Part shown: positions 1 to 12,360 of the stretch, one piece after another
How the letters are laid out: each line of letters opens with the position of its first letter
Numbering within the stretch: position 1 is the first letter of the stretch
Origin: Wyeomyia smithii
Taxonomy: Eukaryota; Arthropoda; Insecta; Diptera; Culicidae
NCBI RefSeq assembly: GCF_029784165.1
Contig: NC_073696.1
Span: 28,053,570 to 28,117,569, forward strand
Length of the DNA stretch: 64,000 bases
Direction: 5' to 3'
Notes under the pieces: generated by a model
Seen by the model: only the letters and a program-made list of their open reading frames with translations
Databases searched by the model: none
Told to the model about the DNA's origin: nothing
Program-made: the position numbers and the translations under genes

Positions 1-2711
<2,711 letters not shown>

Positions 2712-2786
2712 CTATATTTTCTTCTCAATTTTCTAGTAGATTTTGATGGATTTTTTTTGTCTGATTTCGCATTCAAAACTAGATGA

Positions 2787-3025
2787 ACATTTCAAAAGGT
2801 CCTATCTGCTTTCATCGTTTTTTTCCGGAGGGTCTTTTCATTTTGGTAATGGTTCAGCTCTAGTAAGTCTCCCAAGCGTGGTTTTCATTCAGGAGGCAAG
2901 AGTGATCCCGCCGCTATCATTTTGTATAAATATCGCGTCATAAAAGGTGTTTAATGAGTTGTGGTGATTGAATGAAAGTGATCGATCAAAAAATCGATCA
3001 AAGCAGATAGGACCTTTTGAAATGT
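2787..3025. repeat. 239-bp element with 26-bp perfect inverted repeats
   Basis: Bases 2787-2812 and 3000-3025 are exact inverted repeats (ACATTTCAAAAGGTCC... and its complement). The interior is unusually GC-rich for this neighbourhood and holds a TATA-like GTATAAATA near 2923. It could be a small MITE-like element or a structured transcription unit. No protein is evident. It sits just downstream of gene A on the opposite side of its poly(A) signal. Confidence 0.7.
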
Positions 3026-3106
3026 TTCTCAAGAAAAATAAATAAACGAACAAAACACATTTTTGTAATGGTTGAATTTCAATTTATTCACAACATCCAA
3101 TTTGAT

Positions 3107-3708
3107 TTACCATTTAGGCTGCACAAGAACCTTCTCTACACCAGCATGTACTGGAGCCACATATGCGACCTGTTTGGCCACTGGAACGACAGTCTTAATC
3201 ACTTCCGGTTGTTCCCAACCATAGGCACCAGCTCCGTAGCTTCCCCATGGCAGACCCCACGAGTTGACCTTCACCGATGGCACAACGGTTTTAGCAACGT
3301 TTTCATATCCCCATCCGGCACCGTAGTTTCCCCAAGGTTGATCCCAAGCATTAACCTTCACTGATGGAATAATTGTCTTAGCACCGTAGCTTCCCCAAGG
3401 TTGACCCCATGAGGGGACTTTTTCTACAGCACCATAGTGACCGTTCCATCCGTTGCTGTACAAACCAGCTGCTGGCCACGAAGAAGCCCACGTTTTAGCG
3501 TATGGGTACGAAGCCACCTGATTTCCATTCCATCCGTTGTTCCAGGAGTTCCAACCACCCGAGTGAGATGGCCAATAGGATGCTGGGGCGTAGGATCCTT
3601 GAGCGGCAACCGCCAGCGTTGCAAGCAATATGGCAGAAATAACCTAATGAGTACAGAACTTTTATTCTATGCTCGTGAACAATTGGTTTTAGTAAAACTA
3701 ACCTTCAT
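3107..3708 (-). CDS. Trp/Gly-rich low-complexity cuticular protein (gene A)
   Basis: Probable secreted structural protein of the cuticle, CPLC class, closest by composition to the mosquito tryptophan-rich CPLCW group (family call is an inference). Exon 1 is 3703-3708 and encodes only Met-Lys; a 59-bp intron has GT donor and TAG acceptor; exon 2 is 3107-3643. The 180-residue product starts MKVISAILLATLAVAAQG, a clear signal peptide. A Trp-rich block follows (SYWPSHSGGWNSWNNGW), then three copies of a roughly 30-residue unit with W-x-x-PWG-x-YGA and KT(V/I)(V/I)P(S/V)-K-V, ending VEKVLVQPKW. B-type genes have two such units. The ATG was chosen because it restores the signal peptide. A poly(A) signal lies at 3083-3088 on the minus strand. 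The gene is divergent from gene B and nearly identical to A' at 9324-9925. Confidence 0.88.
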
Positions 3709-3762
3709 TTCGTTTGATGTTTGAAGTTCAATTAGCTAGGAGAACGATGATGATATTTGTGA

Positions 3763-3800
3763 GATACTGTGGTTAAGTGATACTTGTGCGCGTTTATATA
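3763..3800 (-). promoter_or_regulatory. Gene A core promoter
   Basis: On the minus strand TATATAAA (3793-3800) lies about 30 nt upstream of a CACAGTAT initiator (about 3763-3770), and a short 5' UTR then leads to the ATG at 3708. The same layout occurs upstream of A', D and E. The 440-bp gap to gene B carries both promoters. Confidence 0.75.
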
Positions 3801-4066
3801 CTAAGTTGATATTTATTACTTGATTGGTTTCAACGTTTTTGTCACAGGTTTAGCAATTGCACTTCCTGATAACAATTTGTTTTATTTCCTTTCGATCGAT
3901 GGTTTAGATTTCGATTGTTGCTTATAATGTTCACAAGCACTGATAATTTATTCGAACAAAAATTAAAGCCACTAGTTTCAGGTACTGGAGGAAGTGACAA
4001 ACTAATGATAATTAATACTGATTAAATAGTTGATGGGAACTTCCTTTGAAAAACATTTCTACCGAG

Positions 4067-4103
4067 TATAAAACAGCCAGACTTTGTTAGTGTCAACCAC
4101 AGT
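4067..4103 (+). promoter_or_regulatory. Gene B core promoter
   Basis: TATAAAA at 4067-4073 is followed by CACAGTT near 4099, with the ATG at 4151. The element is conserved at 10286 (B') and, on the minus strand, at 14339-14345 (D). Confidence 0.75.
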
Positions 4104-4150
4104 TTATCCTCAAGCCCAGCTGCTTCAATACGTTACAAACCATTTTCACA

Positions 4151-4682
4151 ATGAAGGTTTGATAAAAATATACTTTACGTTGGTTAAGAGTTGTATTTAT
4201 TTTTTTATCATTTAAACTAGGTTTTCGCTGCATTGCTGGTTGCCACTCTGGCTGTCGCTGCTCAGGGATCCTACGTACAATCCTCATATTGGCCATCACA
4301 CTCTGCTGGATGGAAATCCTGGAACAACGGCTGGAATGGTCACCAAGTGGCTGCTTACCCTTACGCCAAAACGTGGGCCTCCTCTTGGCCAGCATCCGGT
4401 TTGTACAACAACGCATGGGATGGATATTATGGTGGCTACGATAAGGTCAATTCCTGGGCTCAACCATGGGGATCCTATGGAGCTGGATGGGGATATCAGA
4501 ACTTTGCTAAGACTGTTGTTCCATCGGTGAAAGTCGACTCGTGGGGTCTGCCATGGGTAAGCTACGGAGCTGGTGCGTACGGTTGGGATCATCCGGAAGT
4601 CGTTAAGACCGTCGTTCCAGTAGCCAAGCAGGTTGCCTATGTTGCTCCAGTAGAAAAGGTTCTTGTTCAGTCGAAATGGTAA
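4151..4682 (+). CDS. Trp/Gly-rich low-complexity cuticular protein (gene B)
   Basis: Secreted CPLC-type cuticular protein, 155 residues. Exon 1 (4151-4156) encodes Met-Lys; the 64-bp intron ends in TAG; exon 2 is 4221-4682. The signal peptide is MKVFAALLVATLAVAAQG. The mature part has a Trp-rich block (SYWPSHSAGWKSWNNGW), a GYYGGYDKVNSW linker and two units of the PWG-x-YGAG / KTVVP repeat, ending VEKVLVQSKW. Compared with B' and D, one conserved PWGSYGAG reads PWVSYGAG, and the tail is QSKW rather than QPKW. The likely role is a structural component of exoskeleton, with aromatic-rich repeats suited to cross-linking or chitin packing (inference). A candidate AATAAA lies at 4812-4817. Confidence 0.88.
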
Positions 4683-5962
4683 ATCCGAAATGATATTCTT
4701 CAGAGCTGGTCTGATTGGAATAATGATATGATTGAATTTGTAATTGTTGATTGATACAAATTAATTTAAACTAAAATATGTATATTTAAACGCACAGTAC
4801 TTTTTTTTTTAAATAAACTCGTCTACCCTTTGAGACTTAGGTTCAAAAACAACAATTGTCTGAAGTAATCATCAGTTTCATCATTCATAACCCATTAAGA
4901 TTGCCGAAGAGTTAACTGGGGAAAATTTTCCGTAGTTCAAAACAAAACTAAAACTGAATCACATTCTCCCCAAAATAATACAAGGAGAAAATAGCTGCCG
5001 ATTTTATGTTTTCAATAGTACATTTAATTTATGAGTACAGCTAGAGTCTTGTAGTGAATGATATAAATTTTGCGAAGGGGTTGTCTTACTCACGAGTCAC
5101 GAGTATAACTAATCACAATCCGAGCGTCTTGTAATGTACAGTGTCTAAATTGTCGCGATCCGAGAAAAAAATCAATCGGGGAAATTTAATAGAAAAATTG
5201 TTTGGAGAATAATGAACAGAAACTTATTTCAGATAATGTGGAAAAAATATGTTGCCAGGAATGCAAAATACCCAGGATGGTGAAAACGAAAATTTTATTA
5301 ATTTTCTTAAAGAAATTGAAAATCTAATGAATACTATAAATACGGATCACATCTTGAATTTCGAAGTTTCGGATCGTGGATGGCAAATTATAGATTATAA
5401 GTTCAGGCTTTTCAATATCATTTTTCAACCTCCAATTTCTTGGGTCAAAGCCTATATATCAAATTGGGGACCGCAAATATCCAAAATCTGAATTCTAGAA
5501 TACGGATCATCTGTTTTGAACTTGAAATCTCGAGGTCATGGATGAGAGTTTTCGATTTCGTATCTAGTTCCAATTTCGAAAATTCCGTCTAAGAAATTCT
5601 AGAAATAAGATTTCGTGTAACAGATTGCGCAACGGGTTTTATTTCCGTTTGATTTTGGGGTATAGACTTGAAAGTTCACTTACTAATTTAAAACCAATGG
5701 TAAAGTATAGATTTTGGATTTCTTATATTGTTATTTGTAATTAGAAATTACGATTTACAATTTTCCGGCTATAGATTTTACAAAGTTTCAAGAGGAAAAC
5801 TGATTCCGAAGATGAAAATAATAACTTCAGGTAATGGTTCTAAAAATTCTAAATTTCGAGTGTTGACTCCAGTTTTTCCGATTTTAAACAGACGTTTCCC
5901 AATTTTAAGATACTGCTCCGCATTAAAGGTCTGAATGTGGTGTTTTCAGTATTTTATATATA
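4683..5962. other. AT-rich non-coding stretch with degenerate repeats
   Basis: No gene seen. From about 5240 to 5935 the sequence is built of short diverged words around AATTTCGAA, GGATC, TTCCGAT and GAATTC. The same vocabulary recurs at 11480-11780, 12960-13260, 15440-15600 and 16270-16420. Confidence 0.6.
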
Positions 5963-6240
5963 TAGACCAGCTCTGAATAATATCAATTCCGATTTACCAT
6001 TTCGGCTGCACAAGAACCTTTTCAACTGGAGCAACATAGGCGACCTGCTTGGCTACTGGAACGACAGTCTTAACGACTTCCGGATGATCCCAACCGTAGG
6101 CACCAGCTCCGTAGCTTCCCCATGGCAGGCCCCACGAGTTAACCTTCACCGATGGAACAACGGTCTTAGCATAGTTCTGATAACCCCAGCCAGCTCCATA
6201 GCTTCCCCATGGTTGAGCCCAGGAATTGACCTTATCGTAG
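5963..6240 (-). pseudogene. Truncated B-type cuticular gene, 3' end only
   Basis: The minus strand carries the last roughly 82 codons of a B-type gene (YDKVNSWAQPWG to VEKVLVQPKW, stop at 5994) plus the first part of its 3' UTR (5963-5993). The UTR matches that of B' (after 10901) essentially base for base, so this looks like an inverted, fairly recent partial copy of B'. The 5' half with promoter, signal peptide and Trp-rich block is missing. The break at 6240 is fused directly to a minisatellite, so an open frame continues into repeats, but no start or promoter supports expression. Confidence 0.85.
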
Positions 6241-6394
6241 CACAGACTCACACTCACACATACACACAGACTCACACTCACACATACACACAGACTCACA
6301 CTCACACATACACACAGACTCACACTCACACATACACACAGACTCACACTCACACATACACACAGACTCGCACTCACAGATACACACAGACTCA
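6241..6394. repeat. 24-bp minisatellite, about 6.5 copies
   Basis: The tandem unit is GACTCACACTCACACA plus TACACACA, 24 bp. It repeats with period 24 from 6245, and the last copies carry point changes. Because 24 is a multiple of 3 the array stays open in frame with the truncated cuticular fragment. Confidence 0.92.
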
Positions 6395-6420
6395 CTAGTT
6401 AACCAGGTGGGGCATGCACT

Positions 6421-6465
6421 TTTTGGGCTATATAAGAGCCTGCTTCTGCTCAAACTAATCATTTT
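6421..6465 (+). promoter_or_regulatory. Cassette promoter P1 (TATATAAGAG + TCATT)
   Basis: TTTTGGGCTATATAAGAG ends at 6438 and TCATTTT starts at 6459, so the initiator A is the 33rd base from the start of TATATAAG. The same spacing recurs at the minus-strand copies near 18351, 19872, 21052 and 37277. The roughly 260 bp between this start site and the terminator at 6720 contain no convincing ORF and no histone sequence. Confidence 0.6.
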
Positions 6466-6719
6466 GTTTTTGAATAATGCGACCGTCCGGCATGATTCAG
6501 TAGAAGCGAGTAGTAACAGTTGTAGCATCAGCGGTAACCAGGAGTGATATCGGTGGCGGCATTTCCTCTCGTAAATCTCTGCCTTGTTTTGGTGACATCA
6601 CAAGCTATTCGGATAACAGCAATCATAATCCGCTACCCGTATCTAGCATTCAGTCCCACTGTTGGGGTTATCCAGAAATGCAATCAGCACCATAACCGGT
6701 TTTAAATTGAGGAACAAAT

Positions 6720-6755
6720 TGTCCTTTTAAAGGCAAAACAAATAGATGGTTAAAT
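6720..6755 (+). terminator. Histone-like 3' stem-loop, imperfect (cassette P1)
   Basis: TGTCCT-TTTA-AAGGCA forms a hairpin with one mismatch and one G-T pair. The preceding sequence (ACTGTTGGGG, GCAATCAGCA) matches sequence upstream of the minus-strand stem-loops at 20.6-20.8 kb, which supports common descent. The purine element downstream is weak here. Confidence 0.4.
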
Positions 6756-6765
6756 ATTGAATACT

Positions 6766-7316
6766 TTCTTATTTTTGCCAGAATTTAAAAGGGAATATCA
6801 TTATAATTTATTTCATTTTTTCAATTAAAGTGAGTCTTCAGTAAAGTTGTTCCATTAATTATTCTCCATGTTAAAGAAGTTGAAATTTTATGATTAATCC
6901 ACCTAGCAGTGAGCAACAAGTTTCACTTTTCCTCTTTTGGGATAAAGAAATCCAAAGTGAAATCGGTAAAGTTGTAGCAAGTTTAAAAAAAATCACCGTT
7001 GTTGAAGAAATCATATTTCTGTTTACCTATTTACATGGACTTTTGTGGAATTTTCTATAGAACACCTCTTAAAATCAATTGCTTTTAATTTGACTTTCTC
7101 AAGGCAATGCAATTTCAATTTGATTTGTACTGCCCATTTTTAGAATAGTTGGGAGAGTATAATGCTTGTTCATGTGAAATTTCTCAACCGCTAGATTTTA
7201 TAATTTCTAAACCGTTCTATTATTAGATCTTCTTTCTCAACTGCTCGAATAATTCGTATTTCACGATTCATTTTTCACAAAATTGTGACACAAATAAATT
7301 TTAACAGATATGACAC
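6766..7316. other. Non-coding, nothing recognised
   Basis: AT-rich sequence without a supported gene. It probably includes the upstream, untranslatable part of the LINE tail that becomes readable at 7317. Confidence 0.5.
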
Positions 7317-7780
7317 TTGGTTACCCAAGATTATAAAACTATACACAAGCAAATTTCAAATTTTCCGAAATTTAGAGCATGTAGGATGATCCACAATCTC
7401 ATTAGAACGAAAAAGCCTGAATATCTTTACAACAAATTAGTACCTTTCCGGAACACAAGAGTGAGAAAATTCATTTTACCAAGATATCGCAATGCACGAT
7501 ACGGCAAATCCTTCTTCGTGCGAGGTCTTGTGTATTGGAACGAACTCCCTTGGCACATCGCTTTAACCGACAGCACTGTAGTTTTTAGGATAAGATGTCT
7601 AGAATACTTTAAGTGTTAATTATGTATATGATTATTCTTTAAACATTCGCTTTGTTATTTTTCCTACTACTACAAGTCGACGCACTTCATACATTCGTAT
7701 TTTATATACTTTGTAACGAAAAAGATTTATGTCTTATGTTACGTGTTCAATAAAGCAATAAAATACAATACAATACAAGC
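7317..7780 (+). mobile_element. 5'-truncated non-LTR retrotransposon tail
   Basis: An open frame (7317-7619) encodes the typical extreme C-terminus of a Jockey/CR1-type ORF2: P-x-YLYNKL, R.R-x-F.LP, KSFFVRG..YWNELP. No RT domain remains. It is followed by a short 3' UTR and a 3' tail of short ATAC/AATAC repeats (to about 7780), as expected for target-primed integration. The clade cannot be fixed from this piece. Confidence 0.7.
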
Positions 7781-7844
7781 AAGGACACAAGGCACAAGTG
7801 AAAATTTTGTTTCAAATACACTTTGTACAACTGAACTTTTTGCC

Positions 7845-8136
7845 TCTACTAGAAAGGTAATCACTGGAAAAACCAAAGGTAGAAAAGAGGTCCCAATGGC
7901 CGAATGTCATATACCACTTGACCCCTTTCGAATAACTGAGCATTTTCTGTGTGTATGTATGTATGCGTGTGTGTGTGTGTGTATGTGTGTGTGTGTGTGA
8001 ATGTGTATGTGCAACTTTTTTTTCTCACTCACTTTTCTCAGAGATGGCTGGACCGATTTTCATAAAATAACTGCAAATGAAAGGTGTAGTTGCGCTGTAG
8101 GTTACTATTGAATTTCATTGTAATCGGGTTTTTAGT
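7845..8136. repeat. Dispersed repeat fragment with TG microsatellite
   Basis: This is the reverse complement of the repeat at 29040-29570: AGAAAGGT..., the CATTCGGCCATTGGGAC block, GAGCATTTTCTG, a (GT)n run at 7950-8000 and GAGATGGCTGGACCGATTTT. It leads into the second microsatellite (8139-8206) at the left edge of the segmental duplication. Confidence 0.7.
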
Positions 8137-8145
8137 TTATATATA

Positions 8146-8197
<52 letters not shown>

Positions 8198-9003
8198 TGT
8201 GTGTGTTTTTTCATCTCTTTTTTTTCAGTTGTTTGAGAGCTTTTAGCATTTGACAGTTCCATTCTGCACACCAACATGTTCATTTCAATTTTCACAAAAT
8301 GTACCCTAAAATAGTAAAAAAGGACTTGGTCCCACATCAAATCCTTCTATAGTCCTCAAATTCAGGTAATATAGAAAAAATCTACTAGAAATTCTACACT
8401 AGATTAAAAACATTCGACAATTAACAGTCCTACCTTACGGAAGTCTTACCTACTGAGAAATTTCGAATTATTTTAGGTTTTCTGAAAATCCTCAAAAAAT
8501 AATTTGACAACATCCTATTTGCTAAAAATTAAATGACAAAAAAGTTCTTCACGATTTCAGATATTTTGCAATCTACGAAAAAAACAACTGAGTCTTGGAA
8601 AATCTTTATGAAAGTAGCCAAAAGATTCGAAACTTTCAATAATTGTGAATAATTAAAAAAAGTCGTAGAACTATCTAATTGATCAACATCGGTCTCAAAA
8701 ACACAAAAGGCTCGTTTAATTTTGTAACGAGGACTAAATATTCAAAAATATTTGAAAAGTAGTTTCTTGTGCGTCTTAGTAGAATGATATACAATATCAG
8801 AGAAAAAAAATTATATGTTTCCATTAAAAACATACTAGAAATTTGAGAAACATGTGGACTGGTACACATGTGGATGATGGTTGTATGTAGCAACCGAAAA
8901 ACGTATCTGTACGGACTAGTAATATTTTCTATATTTTCTTCTCAATTTTCTAGTAGATTTTGATGGATTTTTTTTGTCTGATTTCGCATTCAAAACTAGA
9001 TGA

Positions 9004-9242
9004 ACATTTCAAAAGGTCCTATCTGCTTTCATCGTTTTTTTCCGGAGGGTCTTTTCATTTTGGTAATGGTTCAGCTCTAGTAAGTCTCCCAAGCGTGGTT
9101 TTCATTCAGGAGGCAAGAGTGATCCCGCCGCTATCATTTTGTATAAATATCGCGTCATAAAAGGTGTTTAATGAGTTGTGGTGATTGAATGAAAGTGATC
9201 GGTAAAAAAATCGATCAAAGCAGATAGGACCTTTTGAAATGT
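9004..9242. repeat. Second copy of the 26-bp inverted-repeat element
   Basis: Copy of 2787-3025, carried along by the segmental duplication. Both 26-bp inverted repeats (9004-9029, 9217-9242) are intact. Confidence 0.7.
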
Positions 9243-9323
9243 TTCTCAAGAAAAATAAATAAACGAACAAAACACATTTTTGTAATGGTTGAATTTCAAT
9301 TTATTCACAACATTCAATTTGAT

Positions 9324-9925
9324 TTACCATTTAGGCTGCACAAGAACCTTCTCTACACCAGCATGTACTGGAGCCACATATGCGACCTGTTTGGCCACTG
9401 GAACGACAGTCTTAATCACTTCCGGTTGTTCCCAACCATAGGCACCAGCTCCGTAGCTTCCCCATGGCAGACCCCATGAGTTGACCTTCACCGAAGGCAC
9501 AACGGTTTTAGCAACGTTTTCATATCCCCATCCGGAACCGTAGCTTCCCCAAGGTTGATCCCAAGCATTAACCTTCGCTGATGGAATAATTGTCTTAGCA
9601 CCGTAGCTTCCCCAAGGTTGACCCCATAAGGGGACTTTTTCTACAGCACCATAGTGACCGTTCCATCCGTTGCTGTACAAACCAGCTGCTGGCCACGAAG
9701 AAGCCCACGTTTTAGCGTATGGGTACGAAGCCACCTGATATCCGTTCAATCCGTTGTTCCAGGAGTTCCATCCCGCAGAGTGAGATGGCCAATTGGATGC
9801 TAGTGCGTAGGATCCTTGGGTGGCAACCGCCAGCGTTGCAAGCAATATGGCAGAAATAACCTAATGAGTACAGAAATTTAATCAAATGCTCGTGAACAAT
9901 TGGTTTTAGTAAGACTAACCTTCAT
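9324..9925 (-). CDS. Trp/Gly-rich low-complexity cuticular protein (gene A')
   Basis: Paralogue of gene A from the segmental duplication. Exon 1 is 9920-9925 (Met-Lys), a 59-bp intron follows, and exon 2 is 9324-9860, giving 180 residues with signal peptide MKVISAILLATLAVATQG. It keeps the A-type plan of a Trp-rich block and three PWG-x-YGA/KT-x-P units, with scattered replacements relative to A (for example ASNWPSHSAGW, LNGYQVASY, PLWGQPWG). The minus-strand TATATAAA is at 10008-10015 and the poly(A) signal at 9300-9305. Frame and splice sites are intact, so it is probably functional. It is divergent from B'. Confidence 0.88.
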
Positions 9926-10285
9926 CTCGTTTGATGTTTGAAGTTCAATTAGCTAGGAGAACGATGACTATTTGTGAGATACTGTGGTTAAGTGTTATTT
10001 GTTCGCGTTTATATACTAAGTTGATATTTATTGCTTGATTGGTTTCGACGTTTTTGTCACAGGTTTTAGCAATTGTACTTCCTGATAACTATTTGTTTTA
10101 TTTCCTTTCGATCGATGGTTTAGATTTCAGCGATTGTTGCTTATAACGTTCACAAGCACTGATAATTTAATCGAACAAAAATTAAAGCCACTAGTTTCAG
10201 GTACTGGAGGAAGTGACAATCTAATGATAATTAATACGGATTAATTAGTTGATGGTAACTTCCTTTGAAAAACATTTCTACCGAG

Positions 10286-10322
10286 TATAAAACAGCCAGA
10301 CTTTGCTAGTGTCAACCACAGT
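10286..10322 (+). promoter_or_regulatory. Gene B' core promoter
   Basis: TATAAAA at 10286-10292 with CACAGTT about 32 nt downstream, the same as at gene B. Confidence 0.72.
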
Positions 10323-10369
10323 TTATCCTCAAGCCCAGCTGCTTCAATACGTTACAAACCATTTTCACA

Positions 10370-10901
10370 ATGAAGGTTTGATAAAAATATACTTTACGTT
10401 GGTTAAGAGTTGTATTTATTTTTTTATCATTTAAACTAGGTTTTCGCTGCATTGCTGGTTGCCACTCTGGCTGTCGCTGCTCAGGGATCCTACGTACAAT
10501 CCTCATATTGGCCATCACACTCTGCTGGATGGAAATCCTGGAACAACGGCTGGAATGGTCACCAAGTGGCTGCTTACCCTTACGCCAAAACGTGGGCCTC
10601 CTCTTGGCCAGCATCCGGTTTGTACAACAACGCATGGGATGGATATTATGGTGGCTACGATAAGGTCAATTCCTGGGCTCAACCATGGGGAAGCTATGGA
10701 GCTGGCTGGGGTTATCAGAACTATGCTAAGACCGTTGTTCCATCGGTGAAAGTCGACTCATGGGGTCTGCCATGGGGAAGCTATGGAGCTGGTGCGTACG
10801 GTTGGGATCATCCGGAAGTCGTTAAGACTGTCGTTCCAGTAGCCAAGCAGGTCGCCTATGTTGCTCCAGTTGAAAAGGTTCTTGTGCAGCCGAAATGGTA
10901 A
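10370..10901 (+). CDS. Trp/Gly-rich low-complexity cuticular protein (gene B')
   Basis: Paralogue of gene B, 155 residues. Exon 1 is 10370-10375, the intron 64 bp, and exon 2 10440-10901. The signal peptide and first 90 residues equal those of B. It has the consensus forms (GYQNYAKTV, PWGSYGAG, tail VEKVLVQPKW) where B carries private changes, so B' looks closer to the ancestral state. Its 3' coding end and UTR match the inverted fragment at 5963-6240. No AATAAA is obvious in the first 100 bp after the stop. Confidence 0.88.
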
Positions 10902-10975
10902 ATCGGAATTGATATTATTCAGAGCTGGTCTATGATTTGATGGAATTTGTAATTGTTGATTGATATAAATGAAAA

Positions 10976-12029
10976 ACATTAGTTAAACATGAAAATTTTG
11001 TTTTTCTTTTAAAGGTTACTTTACCCATATGAATGACTTTAACAATAATTTTTAAAAACTTCAGAGAGATAAACAATATAGCAGTAATATTTTTTTCTTG
11101 TATTATTCGTTATTTGTTACATTTTTAGCCTGAGAAATTTCCACGGTGAAGAACGTTGGGAGAAAAGTCGTGAAGCATTTATGCAAACTTATGAGTATAA
11201 CAAAATAAAGTCGTACATCGTAAACGTTAATAAACTGTACCATAATCAAAGGAAAAAATGACACAGCAAATAAGCTTGTCGGATTCGAAATTTAACAAAA
11301 AACATAATCTGGATAAAATTTCAAGGAAAAGCGTTTAGGGAAAAGTATACAGTGAGCTTTTTGTTGGTAATGCGGAAAAAATGCTGGATGAGTAAACAAT
11401 TCTGAGGATGACGAGAATTTATAAAAACATTGCAAAACCGGAGGGATAAAAAACGCTAATTTTAGTAGTTTTCAACAAAAAAAAGATGTGTGTGAAAAAC
11501 TATAAATACGCAGAAAATTTCAAATTAAGAAATTTCGTAGATTCGAATCAAAGATTTCAAATTTTAAATTATAAATTTATTGAAATTTCTACCTCTGATT
11601 TTATGGTTCAAAGTTCAATTTTCAAATTGTATACCACAGGTATTTAAAGATCGAATACTAGTGTTATATTTCGTGTTAAGAATTGCAGGTTTCCGTTGTA
11701 ATGATTGAAAAAAACTGTCTGGGGAATTCTAGAATTCGGATTCCGCACAACGTATCGTATTTCCCATTTCCTCATTTCGGCTCTCAAAAGTTCAGAACTC
11801 TTACAATCAATTTAACCCTTTATCACTCATAAGAAATCACGGACAGAATAAACCAAACGAAAATGAACTCATATGGGTACACTTTTTGTTAAAAATAAAT
11901 AGCCGTAAAATTAAAAAAAAATCGTCGTTATAAAAATTCTACCAAACTTTTAATTCCAAATTAAAATTTTGCGTAATTTATTTTTCTTTATTTTTTTGTT
12001 TATTCAAGTAATGTAACTCATTTACAAAC
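10976..12029. other. AT-rich non-coding stretch
   Basis: No gene seen. The degenerate AATTTCGAA/GAATTCCG vocabulary recurs at 11480-11780. The rest is low-complexity AT-rich sequence. Confidence 0.5.
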
Positions 12030-12360
12030 CTCATAAGAAAAACTCAGCTCCACATCGCACTGATTTCCTGATCCTCTAGGGTACTTGCTTTATAGCTTCC
12101 TGAATTCCGGATGTTTCAATTGTTATGAGCTCCTTCTTGATTTTTCCATCAAACAATCGACGTTTTTTGCTCTGTAACCTTTATGGTAGACCATTCGCTT
12201 CAAATTTGCTCAGAAAGTTTCAATAGACTGCTTGACACTTTTTGAGGATTGTTTACTTTCGGAATAAACCCAATATTGCCTTGCCGCAAATTCGATAAAG
12301 TTGCATTAGCATAGTTTGAAAATCCAAGGTCTGGCCAAAACACTACTTTGTTATTTGTAT
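12030..12360 (-). pseudogene. Tc1/mariner-type transposase fragment
   Basis: Read on the minus strand, the piece gives VVFWPDLGFSNYANATL followed by NIGFIPKVNNPQ. This matches the second catalytic Asp motif (FWPDLAS.HYA) and the following NI-x-FVPK...NPP segment of mariner-like transposases. Further downstream a C-terminal IQEAIKQV-like helix is readable around 12070-12110 in another frame. Stops and frameshifts break it, and no first Asp motif or terminal repeats were found. Confidence 0.6.

Larger units (their letters stand above)
8150..10975. repeat. Segmental duplication, copy 2 (genes A' and B')
   Basis: Second copy of 1795-4770. It starts in a TG microsatellite, continues with the palindrome arm copy (8225-8928), the inverted-repeat element (9004-9242), gene A' and gene B', and loses similarity after the B' 3' UTR. 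Point differences and small indels separate the copies. Only one palindrome arm is present here. Confidence 0.9.

Noticed and set aside
6241..6394. CRISPR-like array
   Set aside because: A 24-bp head-to-tail minisatellite without spacers, in a eukaryotic genome.
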